Shown here one piece after another: positions 1 through 7,220 of a stretch of 53,035 nucleotides of DNA (position 1 is the stretch's first letter; each line of letters opens with the position of its first letter). The notes beneath the pieces were generated by a model. That model did not search any database. It was not told the DNA's origin and saw nothing but the letters and a program-made list of their open reading frames with translations. The stretch lies in the NCBI RefSeq assembly GCF_013372625.1, contig NZ_JABXFD010000655.1, positions 1-53,035 on the forward strand, written 5' to 3'. The position numbers were made by a program, and so were the translations under genes. The stretch comes from Actinomadura sp. BRA 177. Its GTDB lineage: Bacteria > Actinomycetota > Actinomycetes > Streptosporangiales > Streptosporangiaceae.

Positions 1-424
1 GGGGCGGGATGGTTTCCAGGAGGTGGATCAGTTCGAGCGCCGTTCTCACGTAGAGCGGGTGGTCCGCGCCTTCGCGTTGGCGCCATTCGGATCCCGGGGA
101 TGCGAGTTGCTCCTGGCCGTCCACGGAGGGGTGGGTGCGTTCGTCCGCGATCGCGGCTGTTGCGAGGCGTGCGTGGCGGGGGGTGTGGCGGCGGGTCGTG
201 TAGCGGGCCACGTCGGCCGGTTGCCAGCCTCGGGACCGGGCCGTGGTGATGCCTTGCCGCAGGCGGGTGGCCAGGTAGTGGTCGGTGGCGGGACGGTCCG
301 CCAAGGCGGCCACCAGGCGGCCGAACGTCGTGCTGTCACCGAGGCGGAGTGACCGCACCGCCTCGGTGGTCAGGGTGACGATGTCCTCCGGTGAGCCGGG
401 ACCGCGTCGCCACGACTTCCGCAT
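1..424 (-). CDS. DUF2786-like actinobacterial protein, N-terminal part (runs off window)
   Basis: An open minus-strand frame starts at ATG 424 (GTG codons at 427 and 430 are alternatives) and is uninterrupted to base 1, giving at least 141 residues. It begins MRKSWRRGPGSPEDIV. A middle block containing RGWQPADVARYTTRR, followed by an R-H-A-R-L-A / IADE helix, resembles the helical region of actinobacterial DUF2786 proteins, whose function is unknown. The two other long frames here are compositional shadows: they are proline/arginine-rich without a pattern, while this one has normal helix-forming composition. The C-terminal part is outside the window, so the family call is tentative and rests on recall of that motif. 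Confidence 0.5.
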   Translation of the reverse strand, partial: MRKSWRRGPGSPEDIVTLTTEAVRSLRLGDSTTFGRLVAALADRPATDHYLATRLRQGITTARSRGWQPADVARYTTRRHTPRHARLATAAIADERTHPSVDGQEQLASPGSEWRQREGADHPLYVRTALELIHLLETIPP

Positions 425-533
425 CACCACTCCCGCCGGCCGGTTTCACGCACATCGCATCCTGCCATTCGAAAGCCGGTGCGCGGGTCGGGCCGCCCGG
501 TCGGCGCCGGGATCGTGTGGCCGCACATGCGAA

Positions 534-558
534 GGCCCCGGTCAACTGGACCGGGGCC
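534..558 (-). terminator. Hairpin terminator after the 576-836 gene
   Basis: Arms GGCCCCGGT (534-542) and ACCGGGGCC (550-558) form a perfect 9-bp stem with a 7-nt loop. It lies 18 bases past the stop of the minus-strand gene at 576. There is no clear U tract, which is common in actinomycetes. Confidence 0.6.
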
Positions 559-575
559 GTCGAGCGAGGGGGTTA

Positions 576-836
576 CTAGCCTTCGCCGCGCATTTCCTCC
601 ACCACGACGCTCTGGTAGGCGCGCGTAGTGTCGGGGACGTAGCTGAGCCGCGCGAGGGCCTTGCCGTCGTGGTCGCGGATCTCGAAGTGGTAGCCCTCAC
701 GGGTCGAGCCGACGTGCGCCACGGCCTGGTCGTGCCGGAGCCGGCACATCGTGTCGACCTTCTCCAGCGCCACCTTCAGGCTCCCCGCGTCGCTGATGAG
801 CCGCGCAGGCTCACTCGTCTCCCAGATCTCGAACAT
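576..836 (-). CDS. Hypothetical small protein (86 aa)
   Basis: A soluble 86-residue protein beginning MFEIWETSEPARLISDAG, with a mixed alpha/beta pattern (FEIRDHDGKALARLSYVP in the middle) and an acidic end. I do not recognise a family. ATG 836 is chosen because AGGACG lies just upstream and the first residues look like a true N-terminus. The frame is also open to an ATG at 950, which would add 38 proline-rich residues that look like untranslated leader. It is followed by a hairpin terminator and appears monocistronic. Confidence 0.55.
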   Translation of the reverse strand: MFEIWETSEPARLISDAGSLKVALEKVDTMCRLRHDQAVAHVGSTREGYHFEIRDHDGKALARLSYVPDTTRAYQSVVVEEMRGEG

Positions 837-1076
837 TGGTCGTCCTGTCGGCGGTCGGTCGGAAGGAACGGGCGGGGCATTCCAGACGTCGGCCACAGCT
901 TGCGCCCATTTGGTGGATCTTTCAACCAGTCCAGGTATCGGATTGATCACTATTCGAAGTTGTCCACGCTCACAGCGTCATGTCCGCATGTGGCGGCGTA
1001 TCGGTGCTTTCCCGGGAAGTGCTCGGATCGATAGGGTCGCCCGCACGGAACCGAATGAGATTCGGAAGGGGTCGGG

Positions 1077-2600
1077 GTGGAGTACCGGGTCGTGTCCATC
1101 GTCCGTGACCACGCCCGCGAGCGGGGGACGGCGCCCGCCGTTACCGGCGACGGGCGGACCGTGAGTTACGCCGAGCTCGACGAGCGCTCCAGCCGGGCGG
1201 CGCGGGCGCTGGAGGCGGCGGGGCTCGGGCCCGGCTCGCGGGTCGCCTACGTCGGCAAGAACGCGCCCGAGTTCTTCGACCTGCTGTTCGGCGCCGCGAA
1301 GATCGGTGCTGTGACCGCCCCGGTGAACTGGCGGCTGACCCCCGCCGAGATCGCCGCGGTCGTCGCCGACGCGGGCGCGCCGGTGACCGTGCTGGACGCC
1401 GAGTTCGCGGAGCTGGCCGGCGAGATCCCCGGACGTGTCGTCCGCACCGGCGGCGAGCATGAGGGGTGGCTGGCGGAGCATCCCGCCGACGACCCCGGCT
1501 TCGTGGGCGGAGCGGACGACATCGTCGTGCAGCTCTACACCTCCGGCACGACCGGGGTACCGAAGGGCGTCCAGCTCAGCAACGCCAACTTCGAGGTGGG
1601 GGAGCGGATGGCACGCCGCTGGCGGCTGGACGGCTCGTCGGTGAGCCTCGTCCCGATGCCGCTGTTCCACATCGGCGGCTCCGGCTGGACGCTGGCCGGG
1701 ATGTACGCGGGCTGCCGGCAGGTGCTCGTCCGCGACATCGACCCAGCCGCGCTGGTCGACACCTTCGAGCGCGAGCGGATCACGAACGCGTTCATCGTCC
1801 CGGCCGTCCTGCAGTTCATGTGCCAGGTCCCGGGCGCGGCGGGCCGCGACTACTCGGCCCTGCGCGCGATCACCTACGGCGCGTCCCCGATCACCTCGGA
1901 GGTGCTGCGCCGCGCCCTGGACACGTTCAAGGCGCCGCTCTTCCAGCTGTACGGGATGACGGAGACGACCGGCGCCATCGTCCAGCTGGAGCCGGAGGAC
2001 CACGACCCCGGGGGTCCGCGCGGGCATCTGATGCGCTCGGCCGGACGCCCCTACGACTGGGTCGAGGTGAAGATCGTCGAACCGGGCGGGACCGCCGAGC
2101 GCGCCGCCGGGGAGGTCGGCGAGGTGCTGACGCGCTCCCCGCAGAACACGCCCGGCTACTGGAACCGCCCGGAGGAGACCGGCCGGCTCATCGCCGGGGA
2201 CGGCTGGCTCCGCACCGGCGACGCCGGCTATGTGGACGACGAGGGCTACCTGTTCCTCACCGACCGGATCAAGGACATGATCGTCACCGGCGCGGAGAAC
2301 GTGTACCCGATCGAGGTCGAGGAGGTCCTCGCCGCCCATCCCGCCGTCGCGGACGTGGCGGTCATCGGCGTCCCGGACGAGCGCTGGGGCGAGACCGTCA
2401 AGGCCGTCGTCGTGCTCGCGCCGGGCACCGAGCTCACCGAGGACGAGGTCATGGCGTACGCGCGCGAGCGGCTCGCGGGCTTCAAGCGCCCCCGCTCGGT
2501 CGACTTCGTGGACGCGCTGCCCCGCAACCCCAGCGGCAAAATCCTCAAGAAGGACCTCCGCGCCCCCTACTGGGAAGGGCTGGGCCGCACGATCGCCTAG
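1077..2600 (+). CDS. Acyl-CoA synthetase / AMP-binding ligase (FadD-type)
   Basis: Class I adenylate-forming enzyme (507 aa) that should activate a carboxylic acid to an acyl-AMP and then the acyl-CoA. Visible motifs in order: the P-loop-like YTSGTTGVPKG near residue 155, YGMTETTG near 295, the GWLRTGDAGY hinge region near 380, DRIKDMIVTGAENVYP, and C-terminal NPSGKILKKDLR containing the catalytic lysine. It is full length for the family. The start is GTG 1077, preceded by GGAAGGGG. The closest remembered types are mycobacterial FadD3/FadD13-like ligases; the substrate cannot be read from the sequence. It is monocistronic and its stop overlaps the stop of the convergent next gene in a shared CTAG. 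Confidence 0.9.
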   Translation: MEYRVVSIVRDHARERGTAPAVTGDGRTVSYAELDERSSRAARALEAAGLGPGSRVAYVGKNAPEFFDLLFGAAKIGAVTAPVNWRLTPAEIAAVVADAGAPVTVLDAEFAELAGEIPGRVVRTGGEHEGWLAEHPADDPGFVGGADDIVVQLYTSGTTGVPKGVQLSNANFEVGERMARRWRLDGSSVSLVPMPLFHIGGSGWTLAGMYAGCRQVLVRDIDPAALVDTFERERITNAFIVPAVLQFMCQVPGAAGRDYSALRAITYGASPITSEVLRRALDTFKAPLFQLYGMTETTGAIVQLEPEDHDPGGPRGHLMRSAGRPYDWVEVKIVEPGGTAERAAGEVGEVLTRSPQNTPGYWNRPEETGRLIAGDGWLRTGDAGYVDDEGYLFLTDRIKDMIVTGAENVYPIEVEEVLAAHPAVADVAVIGVPDERWGETVKAVVVLAPGTELTEDEVMAYARERLAGFKRPRSVDFVDALPRNPSGKILKKDLRAPYWEGLGRTIA

Positions 2601-3691
2601 GCCTCGACGCTGACGACGGTCTCCTTGGCATCCGGTTCAAGGAACTGTAGGAGCGCCTCCCCTTCAATGGTCAGCTCGTTGACGGCCGCTTGGGGGAGGG
2701 GCTCGAACGGACGCATCCGTAGCGTGGCGACCCTGCGCTTGTACTCGGTCTCCCAGATGCCGTGCGCGAAGCCGCCCCAGAGGAAAACGGCACGGACACG
2801 CAGGTTCTTGGTGGTGAGCATGGGCCGGTGGGCGTCGGAGATGATCCGACGGCGATCGGCGTGCGCCAGGACCAGGCTGTCGAACTCGGGCAGGAAGCGT
2901 GCAGGTGCCGGGACGTCCTCACCGGGACGCGGGGCGTCCGGCAGGTCGAACAGTTCCCGGCCCTTGTCGTCGGCGAAGACGAGAAGGCCGGGACGCAGCC
3001 GTTCCAGCGCCTCGCCGGTGGAGGCGAGCCCGGACCACGTCTGCGCGTCCGCAGCGGAGGCCGGCCCATAGGCCGCCAGGTACCGGAGCACCAGTTCGTC
3101 GACGGCCTCCTCGGGCGTCGGCTCGTCGTGAAGCCAGGTGCCGGCCGGTGTGAACTGCGACGTGCGAGGGAAACCCCACCTGTCCTCCGTGGGAACCATG
3201 ACCAGCGGCACGCACAGCCGGACGGTGTAGCCGAGGGCACGGTCGTTGACGTCCGGGAACTGTTCCTGAAGCAGTGCGCGCATCTCGTTGAACGTCCGGG
3301 GCTGCTCAGCGAGCAGTGAACGCGCCGCCGGGACGACCTTTCCCAGGTCCAGCCCCTTGGCGCGATCGCCCAGGACGCGCAGGGCGCCGTCCAGCATCGG
3401 CTGCATGGTCGTGCGGAACGCCGTGTAGTCGGCTCCCGCCATCAGATGCAGGGTGGCTCGCATCATCGTGGCGCGGACGATCGACCGGTCGCGCAACGCG
3501 GCGTGCAGGTCGGACGACTGGAAACCGTCCAGCCGAGTCCACAGCCCCAGAAACGGCGGCTTGGGCTCCTGCGCCTGCATGCCGAACAGCCGCCGCACGG
3601 CCTCGTCGACAGGGACGGCCTCCCGGGCGAGCAGCAGCTGGCGTGCCAGCGTGGCGCGGTTGAGGGCCTGGAGGCTCAGAGTCTCTGCCAT
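2597..3691 (-). CDS. Winged-helix DNA-binding protein, AlkZ/YcaQ-like (HTH_42)
   Basis: This 364-residue protein has the layout of actinobacterial winged-helix (HTH_42) proteins related to the DNA glycosylases AlkZ and YcaQ. The N-terminus begins MAETLSLQALNRATLARQ, and a Q-A-Q triplet at residues 39-41 (FGMQAQEP) sits where AlkZ carries its catalytic Q-x-Q. Further down are RATMMRATLHLM, ARFLPEFDSLVL and the C-terminal VFLWGGFAHGIWE region. Known members excise bulky or crosslinked bases; that activity here is inferred. ATG 3691 is preferred to the in-frame ATG at 3751, whose extra residues look like leader. Confidence 0.8.
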   Translation of the reverse strand: MAETLSLQALNRATLARQLLLAREAVPVDEAVRRLFGMQAQEPKPPFLGLWTRLDGFQSSDLHAALRDRSIVRATMMRATLHLMAGADYTAFRTTMQPMLDGALRVLGDRAKGLDLGKVVPAARSLLAEQPRTFNEMRALLQEQFPDVNDRALGYTVRLCVPLVMVPTEDRWGFPRTSQFTPAGTWLHDEPTPEEAVDELVLRYLAAYGPASAADAQTWSGLASTGEALERLRPGLLVFADDKGRELFDLPDAPRPGEDVPAPARFLPEFDSLVLAHADRRRIISDAHRPMLTTKNLRVRAVFLWGGFAHGIWETEYKRRVATLRMRPFEPLPQAAVNELTIEGEALLQFLEPDAKETVVSVEA

Positions 3692-3856
3692 CCGTCCAGG
3701 ATGCCGGTGGCCACCGACAAAGTGTCCGAAGAACACGGCGCTCCGGCGCACGGCCTAGCCTGGAGGCCCGGCCGGCAGGCCCGCGTCCGCGTGGCGGACA
3801 TCACGGCCGCCCGGACGTGGACGAGTGGTGCTGTCCGAAATGCGCTGCCACGTACT

Positions 3857-4267
3857 CGGGTCTGGGACTACGACCGGCCCGCCGGAGAGGAGACGGCCTC
3901 GGTCCCGTTCGCCGCCATGCTCCGCGCCACAGAACCGGACGATCCGGTGCGCGGTGTGATCGAGGTCTCCCGCCCGGACGACGGGCTGCCGCTCTCGAGG
4001 GCCGGGGAGCCGACCTGATGCCACCGCGGGGACGGGTCCGCGGCTCCGCGACTTCTGGACGCGGTGCGCGGCCTGCGTCTGCCGCCCGAGCCGGGAATCG
4101 CCTGCGTGGCCGGGAAGGCACGCACCGTGCATGCCGTTCGGGCGCACCTGGTCCGCGACCGAGCCCGTCCGCGCGGGTCCGTGCTGGTCAGGCCGTTCTG
4201 GACGCCCGCCCGGCGCGGGATCGAGTGGTCCCTGGAACGATCGACGGGCGCGGGGGTTACGGGGTGA
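3857..4267 (+). pseudogene. Siderophore-interacting protein (SIP/ViuB-like), C-terminal remnant with in-frame stop
   Basis: One frame read straight through a TGA at 4016-4018 gives a sequence that matches the NAD-binding half of siderophore-interacting flavoreductases. It runs PAGEETASVPFAAML (family usually D-E-T-A-L-P-A-I), VIEVSRPDDGLPL, then T-stop-C-H-R-G where the family has T-W-L-H-R. It continues with LLDAVRGLRLPPEPGIA, CVAGKARTVHAVRAHLVRD and FWTPARRG (family G-Y-W-R-R-G). The stop sits exactly where a Trp codon (TGG) is expected. The N-terminal FAD-binding two-thirds is absent upstream. This would have been an iron-siderophore reductase; it is dead in this copy. The alignment is from memory of the family, not a search. 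Confidence 0.55.
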
Positions 4268-4268
4268 T

Positions 4269-4290
4269 ATTTCTTGAAATGCACGTGCAT
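4269..4290. promoter_or_regulatory. Two abutting palindromes upstream of the Tyr-repeat gene
   Basis: ATTTC-TT-GAAAT (4269-4280) runs directly into ATGCA-CG-TGCAT (4279-4290), sharing the AT. They lie about 80 bp before the next start codon in an unusually AT-rich patch, which fits an operator. ATGCA-N2-TGCAT occurs again at 16103-16114. Confidence 0.4.
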
Positions 4291-4368
4291 CAGCTCTTGC
4301 ACCTGCACGCCATCCCTAGCAGGATGATCCCCGGACCCCCCCCGCACGTGAACTCCCCGGAGATCGCG

Positions 4369-4893
4369 ATGAACGCACACTTGAGCGACAGTGACCGACA
4401 GGCGCTGCGGCTGGCCCAGGATCTCCGCGAGGAGATGCGGGCGGCCCTCCCGCAGCTGCCGGCCCCTTCGGTCTCCCCGTTCGTCGACCAGTCCGGGATG
4501 CCGAGCGTCCTGCTGAAGATGGACGCCGAGACCGCCCAGGCGCTCATGGCCGTGCTGGCCGAGCGCCGTGCGGGGCCGGGCGGTGTTCCCGGGCCCGAGC
4601 CGCGCCGGGCGGACGGCTCGCACGTCCCGCCCGTGGCCCAGGCCGTTCCGGCGGCGCAGGGCCCCATCGTGGCGGCGGCCGGCCCGTACGGCGAGCCCGC
4701 CTATCCGGGCACCGAGTACGGGGGAGCCGCCTACCCGGGCACTGAGTACCCGGGAGCCGAGTACCCGGGGACCGCGTATGCGGGGCCCGCCTATGCGGAG
4801 GCTCCGTACGTCCCGCAGCAGCCGGGCGCCCCGGTCTTCACCGGCGGCACCGGCCCGGCGCCGCTCGTGCCGACGGTCTACCCGACGCACTGA
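4369..4893 (+). CDS. Hypothetical protein with C-terminal period-5 Tyr repeats
   Basis: A 174-residue protein of unknown function. Residues 1-70 are helical and charged (MNAHLSDSDRQALRLAQDL..., then MPSVLLKMDAETAQALMAVL). The rest is disordered, rich in Pro, Gly, Ala and Tyr, and contains a tandem block with Tyr every fifth residue (residues about 112-147). There is no signal peptide or membrane segment. A longer in-frame start at 3817 overlaps the siderophore-protein remnant and codes a random-looking Arg-rich stretch, so ATG 4369 is chosen. It stands alone downstream of the paired palindromes at 4269-4290. Confidence 0.65.
   Translation: MNAHLSDSDRQALRLAQDLREEMRAALPQLPAPSVSPFVDQSGMPSVLLKMDAETAQALMAVLAERRAGPGGVPGPEPRRADGSHVPPVAQAVPAAQGPIVAAAGPYGEPAYPGTEYGGAAYPGTEYPGAEYPGTAYAGPAYAEAPYVPQQPGAPVFTGGTGPAPLVPTVYPTH
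4702..4809 (+). repeat. 15-bp coding minisatellite (Tyr every 5 residues)
   Basis: Eight tyrosine codons occur at exact 15-bp spacing from 4702 to 4807, making seven degenerate units of the form Y-P-G-T/A-E/A, later Y-A-x-x-x. The DNA units contain repeated TACCCGGG-type blocks. Confidence 0.75.
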
Positions 4894-5538
4894 CGCCGCG
4901 CCGCGCGCGGGCCAAGGCGCGGCCGCCGCGCGCCGCGCGAGGCTTTACCTCCCCCAGGGCTGCAGCTGGAATGTTCGTTTGGGTACAGGCGTTCTTTGCA
5001 CTGTCGTGGTGATGCTGCGACCATCCGGTCCAGTACCAGCGCGGCCCTCTGCCCGCCTCGGGTCAGCACCCGAGAAAAAGATCTACCTGGGCAAAGGTAA
5101 AGAAAAGACGAGTTTGGCAAAAGCACGGTTTGTCCGTATATAGTCAAGCTCAGGTCGGGCCAAAGAACCCTTGACCTGGCCAATCGCATAGCCGTCGCCT
5201 CCCGCCCGCCAGGCGGGATCCACTCTGCCGAATCGCGGTCGCACCATGCACCGGCCGCGCACCGGGTGGGCCCATGAGCCCCCGGCCGGCAGCTCTTCCG
5301 CTTCATTGAAGTCCGCGTCTCACGCACGTCCGGGAACGGTCGTGCGCGACTGAGCGCGGGCGCGGTCCGCCATGCCCGTGGACCGTTCCAAGCGGGTCCT
5401 TCCCCGCGGCGGCATCTCCCGAGTCCCGAGTCTCGGAGCCGCTCCCCCCTGCCCGGAAACGGCGCATCGCCACCAGTACCGAACGGCGGTGCCCCCCGGC
5501 GCGGAGCGGCAGCCCTGTACCCCGAACGAAGGAAATCC
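4894..5538. other. Intergenic stretch, no gene seen
   Basis: The 645 bases between the Tyr-repeat gene and the secreted protein gene hold no frame I would call. It opens with a GC-palindromic stretch (4894-4950), then has an AT-rich island at about 5075-5150 with a weak promoter-like pair (TTGGCA 5114-5119, TATAGT 5139-5144, 19-bp spacing). A GC-rich leader with short inverted repeats follows up to the start at 5539. I looked for the conserved blocks of the c-di-AMP (ydaO) riboswitch, often found before such wall-related genes, and did not find them. Confidence 0.5.
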
Positions 5539-6198
5539 ATGCAGCAGCGAGCGATCAACGTCGTCCTGACCGGCGTCACCGGCACCGCCCTCGCGGGCAT
5601 GCTCGTGGCCGGTGTCGCAGCCGCCAGTGACGACTCCGCTCCGGACAAGCAGTTCCTGTCGCAGCAGGCCGTGGCCTCGCAGGAGCACAAGACCGCCCCC
5701 AAGCACACGCTGAACGAGGGCGGCAAGAGCACGGCCAAGAACGACGCCAAGGCCGGCGACAAGGCCGGCAAGAACGACTCCAAGCGCGCGGAGAAGGACT
5801 CCAACGTCCTCCTCAGCGGCAAGACCACCGCGTCCTACTTCTGGGACGACGGGTCGGGCGTGAACGGCGACACCGGCGCCCCCGCCGGCGGCAAGCCGAT
5901 GCAGAAGGGGCTGTTCGCCAGCCCGAGCTGGCCCCTGCACACCAAGGTCAAGGTGACCTACGACGGCCGCAGCGTCACCGGCTTCATCGGCGACCGCGGG
6001 CCCGGCAAGCCCTCGCACCGGGGCATCATGCTCGACCTCGACACCTACACCTTCCGCTACCTGCTGGACGGTGAGAAGCCGAAGAGCAAGTACACCTCCG
6101 GTACGGGCGAGGGCCACCTGAAGAACGTCAAGTGGGAGGTCCTCTCCTGGGGCAAGGGCGCCGGGAAGAAGGGCGAGCCCCGGCCGTTCGGCTCCTGA
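5539..6198 (+). CDS. Secreted RlpA-like double-psi beta-barrel protein
   Basis: Exported 219-residue protein. A signal segment at residues 8-30 (INVVLTGVTGTALAGMLVAG) is followed by a lysine-rich, low-complexity linker (residues 35-90, with KNDAKAGDKAGKNDSKRAEK). The C-terminal double-psi barrel has TASYFWDDGSGVNGDTGAP, the loop VTGFIGDRGPG and GIMLDLDTYTFRYL, resembling RlpA/DPBB domains that act on or bind peptidoglycan. The enzyme activity is not certain. ATG 5539 has a good ribosome site (GAAGGA 5527-5532). Its transcript is closed by two hairpins (6254-6276 and 6340-6378). Confidence 0.75.
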   Translation: MQQRAINVVLTGVTGTALAGMLVAGVAAASDDSAPDKQFLSQQAVASQEHKTAPKHTLNEGGKSTAKNDAKAGDKAGKNDSKRAEKDSNVLLSGKTTASYFWDDGSGVNGDTGAPAGGKPMQKGLFASPSWPLHTKVKVTYDGRSVTGFIGDRGPGKPSHRGIMLDLDTYTFRYLLDGEKPKSKYTSGTGEGHLKNVKWEVLSWGKGAGKKGEPRPFGS

Positions 6199-6253
6199 TC
6201 CGAATCGGCTCACGGCCACAATTGACGTGCGGCCGGCAGGCCGCCGGTGAAAT

Positions 6254-6276
6254 GGCTCACAAAGGAAATGTGAGCC
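6254..6276 (+). terminator. Hairpin terminator
   Basis: GGCTCACA (6254-6261), loop AAGGAAA, TGTGAGCC (6269-6276) is a perfect 8-bp stem 56 bases after the secreted protein gene. Confidence 0.65.
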
Positions 6277-6339
6277 CGCTCACGGCCGCCCGCGAGGCCT
6301 CGCACGGACCCGGCACAGGGCTGCCGGTGCATGGAAAAC

Positions 6340-6378
6340 GGGGATTCCCCGGGATCGCGAGATCACCGGGGGATCCCC
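6340..6378. terminator. Bidirectional terminator overlapping the IclR stop
   Basis: A 13-bp stem is formed by 6340-6352 and 6366-6378 with one G-U wobble and a 13-base loop. TTTT follows on the plus strand (6380-6383) and AAAA precedes on the plus strand (6335-6338, a T run for minus-strand transcripts). The minus-strand IclR stop codon (6363-6365) lies in the loop. Confidence 0.7.
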
Positions 6379-7220
6379 ATTTTCAGCTCTCCGGGCTCCC
6401 GCGCCAGCTCCCGGGACAGCGCCAGCGCCGCGGTGCGGACGGCGGGCGCGAGCCGGTCCAGGTCCAGCCGGCACACGTTCCCGGTGATGGATATCGCGGC
6501 GATGGCGCGGCGCCGCCGGTCCAGGATCGGCGCGGCCACGGCCGACACCCCCGCCTCCGACTCCTCGCGGTTCACCGCGTAGCCGCGGTCGGCGGTCCGG
6601 TCCAGCTCCCGCCGCAGCAGCCCCGGCATGATGATCGTGTGCGGGGTGTAGCGGACGAGCCCGCGGGTGAGGACCGAGTCCAGCCGCTCCGGCGGCCCGA
6701 GCGCGAGGAACAGCTTCCCGGTCGCCGTGCAGTACGCGGGCAGGCGCCCGCCCACCCGGGACACGATCGGCATCGAGCGCCGCCCGCTCACCTTCTCCAG
6801 GAACAGCGTGTCCGTCCCGTCCAGGACGGCCAGGTGGATGTTCTCGTGCGTCGCCTCGTACAGATCCTCCAGGTAGGGGAGCGCGGCCTCGCGCAGCCCG
6901 CGCGGCCGGGGCGCCCGCTGGCCGAGGACGAACAGCCGCATGCTCAGCCGGTAGCCGTTCGCGGTCCGCTCGACGCCGCCCCACCGCACCAGCTCGCCCA
7001 GCAGGCGGTGCGCGGTCGGCTTCGGCAGGCCGGTGCGGGCGGCCAGCTCGGTGAGGGTCAGCTCGGTGTCGGCGGAGCCGAAGGCGTCCAGCAGGCTGAG
7101 GCCGCGCGCCAGCACCGACCTCGGCGGATCCCCGCCCGCGGCACGACCGTCCATCCCCCGATGGTGTCCGCGATCGTGCCGGTCGGCAAGGGCCGGAAAC
7201 CGGCCGGGCGGTCCCGTCAT
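6363..7220 (-). CDS. IclR-family transcriptional regulator
   Basis: 285 residues: an N-terminal winged helix (SVLARGLSLLDAFG, then LTLTELAARTGLPKPTAHRLL) and a C-terminal effector-binding IclR domain (YLEDLYEATHENIHLAVLDG, GRLPAYCTATGKLFLA, REESEAGVSAVAAPI). The start is uncertain. ATG 7220 overlaps the stop of the upstream decarboxylase gene (ATGA), indicating coupling, but ATG 7154 (MDGRAAGG) would remove 22 poorly conserved residues. It is cotranscribed with the ThDP enzyme and probably controls it, the SDR and the divergent ABC transporter through the TTGGTTGNAA sites at 8881 and 9711. Confidence 0.88.
   Translation of the reverse strand: MTGPPGRFPALADRHDRGHHRGMDGRAAGGDPPRSVLARGLSLLDAFGSADTELTLTELAARTGLPKPTAHRLLGELVRWGGVERTANGYRLSMRLFVLGQRAPRPRGLREAALPYLEDLYEATHENIHLAVLDGTDTLFLEKVSGRRSMPIVSRVGGRLPAYCTATGKLFLALGPPERLDSVLTRGLVRYTPHTIIMPGLLRRELDRTADRGYAVNREESEAGVSAVAAPILDRRRRAIAAISITGNVCRLDLDRLAPAVRTAALALSRELAREPGELKMGIPR

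Noticed and set aside
4894..5538. c-di-AMP (ydaO) riboswitch before the RlpA-like gene
   Set aside because: The expected conserved blocks were looked for and not seen.
4878..5828. 316-codon minus-strand frame over the intergenic region
   Set aside because: Overlaps the secreted protein gene antisense, low-complexity Arg/Pro/Ser composition, no domain or ribosome site.
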